From: Schizophyllum amplum
Lineage: Eukaryota; Basidiomycota; Agaricomycetes; Agaricales; Schizophyllaceae
Assembly (NCBI GenBank): GCA_007026445.1
Contig: VDMD01000033.1
Span: 186,001 to 250,000 of the forward strand
Direction: 5' to 3'
Length of the DNA stretch: 64,000 bases
The notes below the pieces were generated by a model, which saw only the letters and a program-made list of their open reading frames with translations, did no database searches and was not told where the DNA came from. Positions 15,375-26,088 of this stretch are shown one piece after another (the first letter of the stretch is position 1; each line of letters begins with the position of its first letter). The position numbers and the translations under genes were made by a program.

Positions 15375-16691
15375 AGTCGTTGAGGGGACGAGAATATGCA
15401 GCGTCGAAGCGGCTTCATGATCGCCCCACAGCATACTTATACGGGCACCACGCAGATTGCGCTCCAGGACCCTCAACGCGGGGAATAGCAAATGGCCTGC
15501 GAAGGCGAAGTGGCGCGCACCAAGCGTTATAGATTTGCACAGGAAATGATGGTGGACACTGCCTGCTACGCGTCGCGATGATGGACTGCGGGCAAGAGCG
15601 GACAAGAGGGAGACTTGCCTGAGACTTGTAATCATCAGCGCTGCATGGGCATCGGATTCGGCCCCAGGAAGTCAACAAAATAGCGCGCTCAATGTCACGG
15701 CCGGTGGTCCGGGGGGCGCAACTCCTCGCATGGCAGGACGCGTGTCAGATACTAGAGCAAGGCGTTTTGCCCCACGTTTGGGCATGGGCCATATCTTATC
15801 GGAAAGTCGCGTCGAGTCGCCTCAGAGTCCCCAGCGTGGCGGCGTAGACGGAAAAACATGCGACAAGTCGACGAACAGGGATAGGCTGGCCATTAGTTGG
15901 AAGCAGCGTTGCCGGAAAATTGTCAGTTTGCCGGGAAGGGCTGAACATGGGTTCGATTTCTGAATACTGCTCGTATGCACCTTGCGCTTGCCGCCGATGA
16001 ATACGTGTGCCCGATAGACCTTGGACTCGAGCCCAACTGAGATCGAAGTACAAGTTTTGTCACGTTTCGACAGTGAGTCTCCGATGGTTTGGTCACGTGC
16101 AAGGCAGGTCGTCACAGTTGAACTTCACGGTGAGGATATAATTTGTCGATTATTCTCGTCCTACGATAGATTCACGCACACTTCACCAACATAGTACCCA
16201 ACAATAACGTTAATCTGTTACTACAAGCGCGTACATGTAGTACGTACCACCCATACAATACCAAAATCTGTCCATCAGGCGTACCCTCACAGGTCACCCA
16301 TGCTGCAGCCACGGCTACAAAGGCGCAAAGACACGAGTAGTCTGAAACGACAGCAGTACACCAGAGAGATTCTACTAAAACATACCAAAGGCGGTGTATC
16401 GCAGGGATGCGCGTGAGTGAAGTGGGGACGAAAGGAAATGGAGGATAATCGGGTTCGTAAAGACACTGCTCGCCCGCGACTAAACAGTAGTCTACAGCCG
16501 CGCAGCGGGGCAAACAAACGCCGACCGCTGCCGTTATACGAAGTCCATCGACGGGGTTCGCGTACAGAAGGTGTGAAGGAAGCGAGGTGACGAGTCGGAG
16601 TGGCGTGTCAGTATGTGGCCGAACGACACACGCTTAGTTGATTCGCGAGGTTGAAGTAGGTGGCCGTAGTCGGAGTCAAAGGCACATGCGT
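15375..16691. other. Intergenic region, 1.3 kb, no gene supported
   Basis: Promoter of copy B plus the 3' flank of the mucin-like gene. Open frames of up to about 160 codons occur (for example minus 15144-15635, which extends copy B's first exon upstream). They lack conserved residues and splice support. Confidence 0.45.
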
Positions 16692-18095
16692 TTACAAGGC
16701 GGCAGGCGCGGGGCCGGAGCTGTACGGGTGCTGGCCGTTGTAGGGCGCGCCATAGTAGTGCGGTTGCTCCGCCTGGTGGCCCGGCGCCATCTGCTGGTCG
16801 TACGCAGCGTGCTGTCCGTAGGCTTCATGGTCCGCACCGGCCGGGTAGGCATATCCGCTGTACGCCGTGTGGTCGTAGGTGCCCATCGCCTGGGGCTCGG
16901 ATGCATACGCGCCATTGCCATCGTTCTCGCTCGCGTCATCCTGCTGAGCCTGATCAGGCACCTGCCCAAAGGTGTACTGCGGGCGAGGGCGCAATTCTTT
17001 CGGTGTCTGCGAGGTCGCGACCGCGGCGGCGGCGGCGGGAGCCGCCGGCTGGACTTCTCTTTCCAGATCTGCATACCCGCCGACCTCGATAGTACCCGCG
17101 CCGCGCCCGGCAATGTTCGTCCCGACCGAGCTGACACTGGGTGCGAACTGGTGGCCGCGTTCGGCCATGCTCGGTGCGCGTGGCTGGAAGATGGACGGAC
17201 CGCCGAAGGAGGACTGGCGGAATTGCGCGGCCTCAAATTCGGCAGCGCGACGGCGACGGCTGCGACGACGCAGGAAGAAGATTGTGGCAGCAATGAGGAG
17301 GGCGAGACCGGCGAGACCTCCCGCGATACCACCAGCCATAGCGCCCGTGTTCAGGTTGCTAGAGGCGCTGTCTGCCTTACTAGACGCGCTGATGGTCTGC
17401 GTAGAGAGCGTCCCGTTCACGCTGGTGCGTACAACGGACTGGAAAGAGGAGGTCCTAGTGGCGGTGTCTGCAGTCGCACCGTTATCGCCCGCAGCGGTAG
17501 TCGGGGCAGCAGTCTACGACATGGTATGAGGCACGCAACTACGCAAATTATGGAGAACATACCGTAGTAGCATCGGTAGATGAAGAGGAAGATGAAGTCG
17601 TGGTAGCGCTTGACGAGTTTGTAGTCGAACGCCGAGTGGAGGTCCTAGAAGTCGTAGTCTCCTGGTCCTCCGTCGACGACGAGGTGGTCTGTGCCTCTTC
17701 CTGGCTGGTCGAGCTCGACGTCGTTGTCTCCTCAGTGGAGGTAGTTGCCTCAGACGTGCTCTCGAGCGTGGACTCAGACGTGGTCGTAGGAGGTTCTGAA
17801 GCAACGCCTGAGCAGAGTAAGCATTGATTGTGCGTGAGATTCATTCACACATACTTGTCGTGGTGTCCTGCGCTGTCTCCACGCTTGAGGAGGTCGGCAC
17901 ATCCGTGGTTTCGGTGGTAGAGGTAGGCTCCTCAGAGGAAGTGGTGGCCGTGGATCCGTCTCCGGTGCTCTCGCCACCAGCAGTGCTTGCATCGGCCTCT
18001 CCTCCCCCGTCTCCTTCCCCTCCCAAATCACCACTTTCCTGCCGGACGGCATATAAGTGGCGGTGGTCGACAATATTGGCGCGTTGGTGAATCAT
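16692..18095 (-). CDS. Mucin-like single-pass membrane protein (MID2/SKG6-like layout)
   Basis: Three exons (17855..18095, 17563..17807, 16692..17513) encode about 435 aa. The N-terminal 215 residues are dominated by Ser, Thr and Glu and should be heavily O-mannosylated outside the cell. One strong TM segment follows (about 219-243, GGIAGGLAGLALLIAATIFF) and then a stop-transfer RRRSRRRR. The cytosolic tail of about 180 residues is rich in Tyr, Gly, Gln, Pro and Ala. No signal peptide is visible after the ATG at 18095 (MIHQRANIVDHRH). The related gene at 38843 also lacks one, so the TM may act as a reverse signal anchor, or a 5' exon was missed. Proteins of this layout can act as cell-wall stress sensors (yeast Mid2, Skg6); that role is an inference from layout only. 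Confidence 0.8.
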
Positions 18096-19372
18096 ATCTC
18101 TGCAAATACAACAGATATTCGCACAGCTATAAGAACGAGTGGGATGCTTTGTAAAGAGCGTGCGAGCGTCAGAAGGCTCGAATCGACGATTGCTCGTCCC
18201 GTAAAGAGCCGGACAGCGCTTGTCCAGCTGAGCTCGACGGCGACGACGACGACGAGAAGATGTAAAATGGAAGACGGAAACGGAAACAACAGCGCCGCAG
18301 CGCCTTGACCGATTTGGGGTTGGCGTTGCGGCTGTTTGTCGCCGCAACCATCAAATTGTCGGCATCGGAGTCCGGGATCGGGCTCCGCTGCCCGTGCCTT
18401 GGTGACACGACACGTGTCATGTACCTTTGGTTCCTGACGGAGACTCCGACTTGACCGCTCTTCCATTGCGAACTTCAACACAGGTCAAGGATTTGATAAT
18501 CTCAACCCAACGGAAACAGCTCTTCTACTTCTGAACTCTGATTCGAGCATTTGCCAGCTCTTGCCTTCAAGTTGCAGTTCAACTACTGATGTGACTGACG
18601 AAGGGCATTCCCACACCCTCTATAGCTAGAGGTAGAGGGATTTCTCTCAACTGCCTCGTGAAGGTATCCCATCCTGCATCCACGCTCTATGTGCTATATT
18701 GCAAGCGCGCCAGGACCTTATACAAGTATATTCTTGACAGTTTACTGGACGGTGGAACGGCGGCGAAGGCCCCCAGTGCATTCTGTTGCGAAGAGCTTCC
18801 GCCGTCGCCATAGGCGTTTAGTCAGTCGGGCATTGAGACCTTGAGGCTTAGTAAGCGCGTCGACTTTTACTGTCGGTGGTGTTTGGCTAAACTGGATTAT
18901 CTCATCGCGACACGCCCACTGACACCCACCTTCTAAAAAGTTCTTGACTAAGGACTCCGGAAGTGGTTTCCCTCGCACCTGCCTCGCGCGCTACCGCAAC
19001 TACCACATACTTATCAACACACTCAGCTCTCGGCAAACATGGCCCAGCAATTGTGTCATGCAAAAGCCCAATGGCGCCTGCCACATCTGCGCTCTGCCGT
19101 GTGCCCATTGGCCTTGCTGATCCCACCAGAGACGGTCCTGGCCATCCTACGGAGGCAACGTCTAGCCTACACGGCTTGCGTCGGTATGACCCCGACAGTA
19201 CGACCTTCCAAGTTATCGTCTCTACGAACGGATTGGCGCGATATGTGATGCGCAAAATACCAACTCAATAGCGGCATAGTCCCTCTGGTTGACTATATAA
19301 GGCCTCCGGCGAAAGATCCGGGCTCTCGTGTGCACTTCCCTGCGCGACCCACAGGACTTTTCCTCACCCATC
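18096..19372. other. Divergent intergenic region
   Basis: 1.28 kb between the mucin-like gene and the OPT pseudogene. Apart from a TATA box near 19294 it shows no recognised element. Short frames on both strands lack coding character. Confidence 0.45.
19294..19300 (+). promoter_or_regulatory. TATA box of the OPT pseudogene
   Basis: The sequence ACTATATAAGG lies 73-79 bp before the OPT start codon, a normal distance for a fungal TATA element. It suggests the gene once had a regulated core promoter. Confidence 0.5.
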
Positions 19373-22251
19373 ATGGCCGTCGTGGACGCTCTTCCTTCCC
19401 TGCCGCAGTGCTCACCGGCCTCCCGCAAGCTCGCAGACGCATCCCTCGACGAGAAGCTTGGCTCCCTCAAGGTCGAGAAGTACGACCCCGAGACCCGCGA
19501 AGTCTCCGACCGCGAGCGTGTGGTGACGAGTGGCGGCGATGTCTCGCGCTATGCGGTCGATCTGCGCGACGACGGCGACCCAGCACTCACCTTCCGCTCG
19601 CTGGTGCTCGGCACTGTCTTCGCGGGGCTCGGCGCGGCCCTTTGTCAAATCTACACGTTCAAGCCGGTCGACGTTACGGTGTCGACGGTCTTCCTCCTTC
19701 TGCTCATCTACTCTACCGGTTTGGCCTGGGGGGAGTTCCTCCCTGGGGCTTCATCCGTCAAGAGCACGCGAAACGAGCATCTGACCGGCGTTCTCGAATT
19801 AGTGAACCCCGGGCCATTCAGAATCAAAGAGGTGAGCTGTGGAAGTGAAGCGAGCATCACTTGGTGCTAATATACCTTCTACAGCATGTTGTGGCGACGC
19901 TCATAGCATCCACAGCAGCAGCAGGCTCGACCGCGGTAAACAACTTTGCGGTCCAGCGTGTGGGTGGTGCAGACGCGCCGCATGTTCCATGGTCAGCTGA
20001 CCGTGACTCCCAGCTATTCTACGACACGCATGTCAGCGCGCTGACCGCGATCCTTGCCACCTTCTCCACGCTATGCTTTGGGTAAATTGCACTGCCTGCG
20101 CTTTTTTTCTGGTTATTTGCCCTATTAGAATGTGTCTCGTCGGCATCTTGCGTCCCCTTACGGTCTATCCCTCAGAGATGGTGGACTGGGAGAACCTGCC
20201 AACGGTCACCGTCTTCCAAGGTGCGCGTAAATCATCTTCCTCTCTTTTTTTCTATGCTCAGAAAACTGCAGCCCTTGTCATTAACCTAGCTAACTCATGG
20301 ATCGGCTATGCGCTGTGCTAGTACATCATCATCGCCGCAAATTACTACTCGAATGCGTGGGACGTATGTGGTGAATTCTACCGGCGAATTTCTGGTTAAC
20401 TGATATGAACTCTGATAGTCGAAGAACTACAAGATGCTGTCCACGTCGATCTTCAACTCCAATGGCTCCGTCTACAACCAGTCCGCCGTCTTCGGCAGAG
20501 ACGGGACGCTCAACACTACCGCACTCGAGGAATTTGGTTTGCCTGCCATGACGGGATCGAATGCGTGGTCGAACTTTAGCCAGAACCTTGGTGTAAGCTC
20601 ATATTCCTTCAACCGCATGCCGCATACACGACGTGACTGACCACGCTGCGCAGATTGGCGCCCTTATTGCCCACGTTGTCCTTTTCTGGGGTGGCGATCT
20701 GCGCGACGCAGTCGTGTCAATCCGCGACAAGTCGAGGAGGAAACAGAACCCTCACTACCTTGCTATGCAAAAGTACAAGGAGGCTCCGTGAATCTAAGTT
20801 CTTCTGTGGCGAGGCGCGAGTTACTGATTTTCTGCGACAGCTGGTACTGGTACATGGGACTTCTCCTTCTGGCGTTCATTGCTGGTTCGATGGCTGGCGT
20901 TGTATCGAGGCACTTTATACTTACGCGATCTTTCAGGCTTGTCTGCACTAAGGGTCAGAGTTCCCTGCCGTGGTGGTCGTACATCGTCTCTCTCGTTGTC
21001 GGCGCGTTCATCACGGTATGTGACCGCCTCTATATCCCCATGTTCTCGACTGATATGGTCCTTCAGCCGTTCTCGACGATCCTGTATGGGCGAATGGGCA
21101 GCAGCGTCGGTGTGTCTGCTATTTTTCGATTTTCCATACTGCACTGACGTCGTTCCAGCCACAAATAATCTCATGAAGATGATTCCCGGTGCAATGAACC
21201 CCGGACTGCCTGTAGCCAATGTTTATGTGCGTAGTAGAAATATTCTGTTTGGACACGCGGTCATAATACCTACAGTTCTCTATGTGGAACCACGATGTCG
21301 TGTCGACTTCCATAGGGCTCGCGGGCGATCTCAAGATCGGACAGTACACGAAGGTGCCACCACGCGTTATGTTTCTCGACCAGGTCTGAGGCTGCATCCT
21401 AGGCGCGATCGTGAATTACGGTATGTGCTTCAGGCTCCTCGTTGACGATTTCATCGTTGACGCACCTCAATAACAGTCGTGATGGTCAGCATTGTCGACT
21501 CGCAACGTGAGGTCCTACTCGACGCCTCCGGCACAAATGTCTGGAGTGGCCAGACCGTGCAGAGTCTCAACTCGCAAGGGGTGACCTAGTCATTGGCGCA
21601 CCAGCTCTACAACGCTTCGGGTCCATATCTGATCGTACCACTCAGCTCGGTGATCGGTCTCATCCCCCCTATCATCCACCGGTTTGTCGCGAAGGTATAG
21701 TCTTAGTCCAGTGTACACTTCGTTCGGAACGTTGGCCGACACACTCCCGCGGCGCTGGCCGGTCATCAAGGGCGTTAAAGTCGAGTCGATCGCCCGTCAT
21801 CTTCAACGTAAGTCACCATGTTCTCGCTCGACTACCGGGCTGATGATCCCTGCAGTATGCGCAGACGATGTCGAAGGGCATCACATCGCAAGTGTCGACG
21901 GGTATCTGCCTCGGGATCGCCTCGCAGTTATGGTTGCGCAGGAATCATCCTGTACTTGTGGTATCGCAAGCACAATTTTATCCTCGGAGGCGCGCTCGAT
22001 GGGGGCGCTCAGGTCATGGTAAGTATTCATTCTTTCCTTTGCGTGAGTGTCCTAGTCGTTCGTCTCTGCGACGGGATGTTGACATCTTCTCTAGTGTCTT
22101 CGGCGCCAGCGGGATTGACCGTTCCCCTCCGTGAGTCTTGTTGATAAAATCATCCTTGGACATGGTAACGCTCTAACGCTGGCAGTGGGCAGGCAACCCG
22201 GGCAAGGGAAATATCGACTACTGTAACGGAAATGGAGCGCTTGAATCCTAG
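19373..22251 (+). pseudogene. OPT-family oligopeptide transporter, decayed
   Basis: The first exons are good: 19373..19831, 19885..19959, 20014..20081 and 20129..20220. They encode LTFRSLVLGTVFAGLGAALC, NPGPF.IKEHVVATLIAS and ILRPLTVYPSEMVDWENLP, signatures of proton-coupled oligopeptide transporters (OPT). After 20220 about 100 residues of the usual protein are missing and the next block (NSWIGYALC) is out of phase. In-frame stops follow at 20319 (TAG), 21387 (TGA) and 21587 (TAG), with no usable acceptor after 21696 and a slip near 21955. Later blocks remain recognisable: GSNAWSNFSQNLG, KGQSSLPWWSYIVSL, NVWSGQTVQSLNSQ, ILGGALDGGAQVM and WAGNPGKGNIDYCNGNGAL, ending at TAG 22249-22251. Intact members have 12-16 TM helices and import small peptides. 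This copy cannot make a full transporter. Confidence 0.92.
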
Positions 22252-22608
22252 CGTACTCCCAGTCACAGCCCGACGATCAGCTCTGCAATCCATGTGTATC
22301 CCTACTGTTTTCATGCAAGTTTTCTTACGACTCACTGTCTTGAAAAACATCGACAACCGCCGCCTGGGTCTGCCTCTACGCCAAGCAACGAAGCAGTGAC
22401 GGAACATACTTAAGGCAGCCTACTAAGTTATCAATCTTGGTTCGGTAAAGGTACCGTCCTGACCAGGGACGGATCACTTTTCATCAATTTTGTGCGTTGA
22501 CTGCTTGACAACAAATGCGAAAGCCCTGGTTGCTCACCGGTCGCTGCCGCGCCGACCCCTCCCCGCCAAGACGCCGTTCAGGCCAGCCCCTTGCCTGATT
22601 CACCCACT
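22252..22608. other. Convergent intergenic region
   Basis: 357 bp between the ends of the OPT pseudogene and the thioesterase gene. Nothing recognised. Confidence 0.5.
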
Positions 22609-24023
22609 TCATCCCTCCCTGCCCTTCGACGTGCCCCACACCGCGTCCAACAACCCCTGCCCTGGCTCGCACTTCTTCAGCCTGTCGTAGTCGTACCACA
22701 CCACGACCTCCTCGGAGTGCGCCACAAACGCCCGCTGCGCGAGCGAATAGGCCGAGGCTCGCAGGTGCAGGTGCGTCTCGTCGGCTTGGCCCTCTTTCGA
22801 AGCGGGCCGGTACGGTTTGTGCGCCAGGAGCAACTAGTCAAGGAAAGGCACGGGTCAGCTCGCGAGATCGTTGTCATTGCACGGGACCTATAAGAGCCCA
22901 CGTCGGGGCTGAAGCGGGTCGAAGAGGTCGGACGACCTGAAGCTTGGAGTGAAGGCGAGTACTGACCGTGTCCGGGTAGGTCACCGGGCGGCGGAAGGTG
23001 ACTTGGATGGACTTGAGGATCAGCGAGACGCCCTTGCCTTTAAGGATCGCGTCTGCGGCGGGGGCGCCGCCGAATCGCGTCCCCCAGGTGGACATCCAGA
23101 GGATCCGGGACTGTCATGATCACGGCCGGATCGTCAGTCAGACGCGCGCCCTCCCATGATTAAAATTCACGACGAACCGACTCGAAAAAGCGCACTGCAC
23201 GCCGAGGTACGCAGAACAGGATACACCAGGACGCCATACATCAGCTCGGAGGCGGTGCTGCAGCGCGAAGTCAAGCCTTACCATAACGGACGTTGTTGAC
23301 GTGCCTGCACGGGCTGGTCAGCCCTTCGCCGCCTCGAACATATGCAAGACAACAGAGTTGGGCAGAATGATAGAATTGGGCGTGAACGCCCGCACGCACT
23401 GAAAGCTGTCCAGGTCGCCCCAAACGACCTTCTGCTCCCAAAAGACGTCCGGGTCGAAGCCACGGCCTGCCAACGCCGCGCGAGCCGCGTCTAGAGGGGA
23501 CGGCGCTGGGGTCGCCCGCCCTTCCGCCGTTGTGTGCTGTGGCGCGACGTCCCTCGGAGCGGTGCCCATGTCTGTGCCAGCACGCGTGTCCGTGCTAGCA
23601 CGCGTATCCGTGCTGCCAAACGCGCGCGTACGATCTGTGCTCGGACGCAGGTCCTGGACCTCGTCAGGCGACGCTGGGCCGGACTCGCCTGGGCGGATAT
23701 GGAAGGGCGATGCGGGGTCCTTGAATGCCCTCAGCAGGCCCTGTTGGTGGAGGTGGGGGTGAACGGGGGTGCTTCAAACGAACCGGAAATAAGACAATGG
23801 CGCGCCGGGAGGGAATGAACGCCGGGAATGAGCGAACGCCGGGAGGGAGCTCGCGAACGCCGAGAGGGAGCTCGGAGTGAGCCAAACACCGGGCGGTGGT
23901 TTACGGCCGGTGGGGGGCGGGAGCGACACTGACGTGAATGGACGAACTGTTATGACGGTGTGCCACGCCTAGTTGCCGGCGGAAGGCGCAGAGGGAGGGG
24001 CGGGGAGCAGTAAGGGGGATCAT
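22609..24023 (-). CDS. Mitochondrial hotdog-fold acyl thioesterase-like protein
   Basis: Six exons (23934..24023, 23400..23740, 23282..23304, 23178..23194, 22967..23110, 22609..22833) give about 279 aa with all phases matching. Exon 1 reads MIPLTAPRPSLCAF then RRQLGVAHRHNSSSIH, a basic, Ser-rich presequence typical of mitochondrial import. Exon 2 starts GLLRAFKDPASPFHI. The hotdog (4HBT) core is VVWGDLDSFQHVNNVRYVRF, FESSRILWMSTWG and GVSLILKSIQVTFRRPVTYP, with the expected Asp/Asn and Glu positions for acyl-CoA thioesterases. Two tiny exons (23 and 17 nt) fall in the core. The family hydrolyses acyl thioesters; fungal versions are close to yeast mitochondrial 4HBT proteins. Substrate unknown. 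Intron 1 contains short direct repeats. Confidence 0.88.
23741..23933 (-). repeat. Intron 1 of the thioesterase gene, with short direct repeats
   Basis: Between 23810 and 23880 the motif GAACGCCGGGA / GAACGCCGAGA plus GGGAGCTCG recurs three to four times. It is intronic in the model above. Confidence 0.6.
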
Positions 24024-26088
24024 GGCCGCAGGAGGCAGGAGGGGAGGAGCTGGCCGCAGGAGGGGAGGAGCTGGCCTCAGCTGGGGACCAGGGAAGAAGG
24101 GAAGAATTGATTGGCGCGCGCGCGCGCGCATCATAAGCACGCCCCGCCGGGCCGACGGTTGCCGGGCATTGTTCTCGCCGGTGTTCAAGTTGATCATGGC
24201 AGATCATGGCGCGCTTGCTCTTCGACTGGGTGAGCGTAGACTGTGGCAGCGTCCGCCGTCCAGCCCTCAACCAGGCAAATGCGCACAGCTCTCAATTATA
24301 CGGAAATATGCGGGAATATTTGTAGATTTATCCACAGAGAGAGCAGGCACTTGAATTCCCGTCGGGATATGGTAGGCCTAATTCGAGTGCTTCGTTTCCA
24401 TTACATGCTGAGACCTACTACAGAACGACGGCATCCGCATACGCGGGACCGTGGCGCAGACACTACGCATGAGTTTGTAGCTACAGCGCTTCGAACAATG
24501 ACCCTCGGACGAGCATTCGAGTTGTGTATTCCGGTGATAGAGGCGTAGGCAGCTCGGCGGTTGCGTAGTTAGTTGTCAGGGTGAGCGCGCCGGTGTAGCG
24601 CAATTGACCGAGACGGTACCTTTATGGCCGAGACGGTAGTGACCTTTAGGGCCGAGACAGTAGTGACCTTTATGGCCGAGGCGGGGTGCATTTATGGCCA
24701 CGCTCAAAAATGATCGATGACGGCCTGCGCCGTGTCAGAGAGCAAGATATCTGTGCGTTGACAGACCGCGTGTGGGACACCGACTGCATTTTCAAACGAC
24801 TGTCATGCTTGAGCTTGAAATCCGATGTGGTCGTCCTGAATCGGTGGCAGTCAGGGTCGAGAGTCTGAGTGCGAGGGGCTTGACTATAGGCTAGGCCAGG
24901 CCAGCTGTGCCTACAATATCGGTGAGCACCTGGTTGTATATCTTGGGGAAGTACGAGGACAGGTTGAAGTGTAAGTAAGGCAGAGTAAGGGTGACCTGGC
25001 TTTTGTTGACGTCTGCGTCCACGCCTTTCGGAGCCCCATGGGGCCGGTAAATGAGATGCGCGTGGTGCGGGACCTTTTTGACAACAAAGTCCTGAGTTGC
25101 CGGCAGTTTCCGAGTCGATCGGACCAGGCTCGGTTCGGCTCGTCAATTCGTCTTGTTGGACTTTCATTCGTCGACGGCGAGTCGGACGGCATGTGCGGCG
25201 TAACAGCACGGTGCGCTTCCTTGTGGCGGGGAAGCGGCGGGCGTCGTGGAGCACGCGCGGGGGGACCAGGAGCATGTTGGCCGCTGCGGGGCGCGCCGGG
25301 AGGACGATGGAGTGTGAGGTGGCTATCTCGCACTATGTTAAATCCGCGCGGGGGCGCGCCTGGCGGGCTCAATGTTTGCACTCGCTATCCGCCGCCGGCG
25401 GTGGGCGCGCGCAGTCTTTACCACACGGGCGCGCACCACAATGGAATGTGGAGATTGAGGTCGAGACGGCTTCGGAGGGACGTACGAGTCGACCATTGGG
25501 CGGGCTTGGCGCCACCGGTACGTGAGGCGGCGTCGCTTCGGCGCGTGGGCTGGATGGCATCATTTGGGCCGAAGAGAAGCGCGGGTGCCAAGCGCAGCTG
25601 CGGTCGTAGGTCGCGGATGGATGATTCCTCTCGTTCGGGTCGATCTTTTGTTGCGCTAGCGGACGAGAGGGTGCACTGTAGCGGAATGCCAATGCAAGGC
25701 TATGTGCTTGACGTCAGAAAGCGAGGAGGTTATCCGAAAAAGGGCAGGTCCAGAACAAGCGATCCGGCTCGACTGCCAAATGGGCCAGCAATCCAATTGT
25801 CAGTTGACTATGACGCGGCGGCCAAGGGACCGGGCGGGGCTCTGTGTACTCTTTCCGTTCCGGACGACGACGACCGACGACGTTGAGGAGGAGAACTGCA
25901 GAAGTTCAAGCTTCAGTTCGCTACATTCGCGTAGACTCGGCCGCAGCAAATCGAACTCGGCCGGCTCGACTTCTTTGTTGGCATCAAGCATCGACGCCAC
26001 CCCGCTGAATACTCATAAAATATCCCACGCACATCTTTCTATCCTCCCTTCATCTTGTCCGCCGGAGCCCGGGTTGTTCTCGACGGTC
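24024..26088. other. Divergent intergenic region, 2.1 kb
   Basis: Separates the thioesterase from the A-T synthetase. It contains a duplicated GGAGGAGCTGGCC motif (24045-24076), a GC dinucleotide run (24114-24129) and the tandem repeat at 24607-24700. A TATA-like ATAAAATA at 26015-26022 lies about 70 bp before the synthetase ATG. Long GC-rich frames at 24900-25700 have no family signature. Confidence 0.5.
24607..24700. repeat. Short tandem repeat, about four units of 20-24 bp
   Basis: The unit begins CCGAGACGGTAGTGACCTTT and recurs at about 24608, 24628, 24652 and 24676 with small changes (GTACC for GTAGTGACC; GAGGCGG in the last). No gene overlaps it. Confidence 0.8.

Noticed and set aside
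20821..21005. Read-through of an OPT intron as coding
   Set aside because: The stretch 20889-20940 is open and in phase, but homologues have an intron-like gap there; in a pseudogene the choice cannot be settled.
24670..25886. Several 150-280 codon frames in GC-rich DNA
   Set aside because: Frames exist on both strands because stops are rare at this GC content; no domain or transposon motif found.
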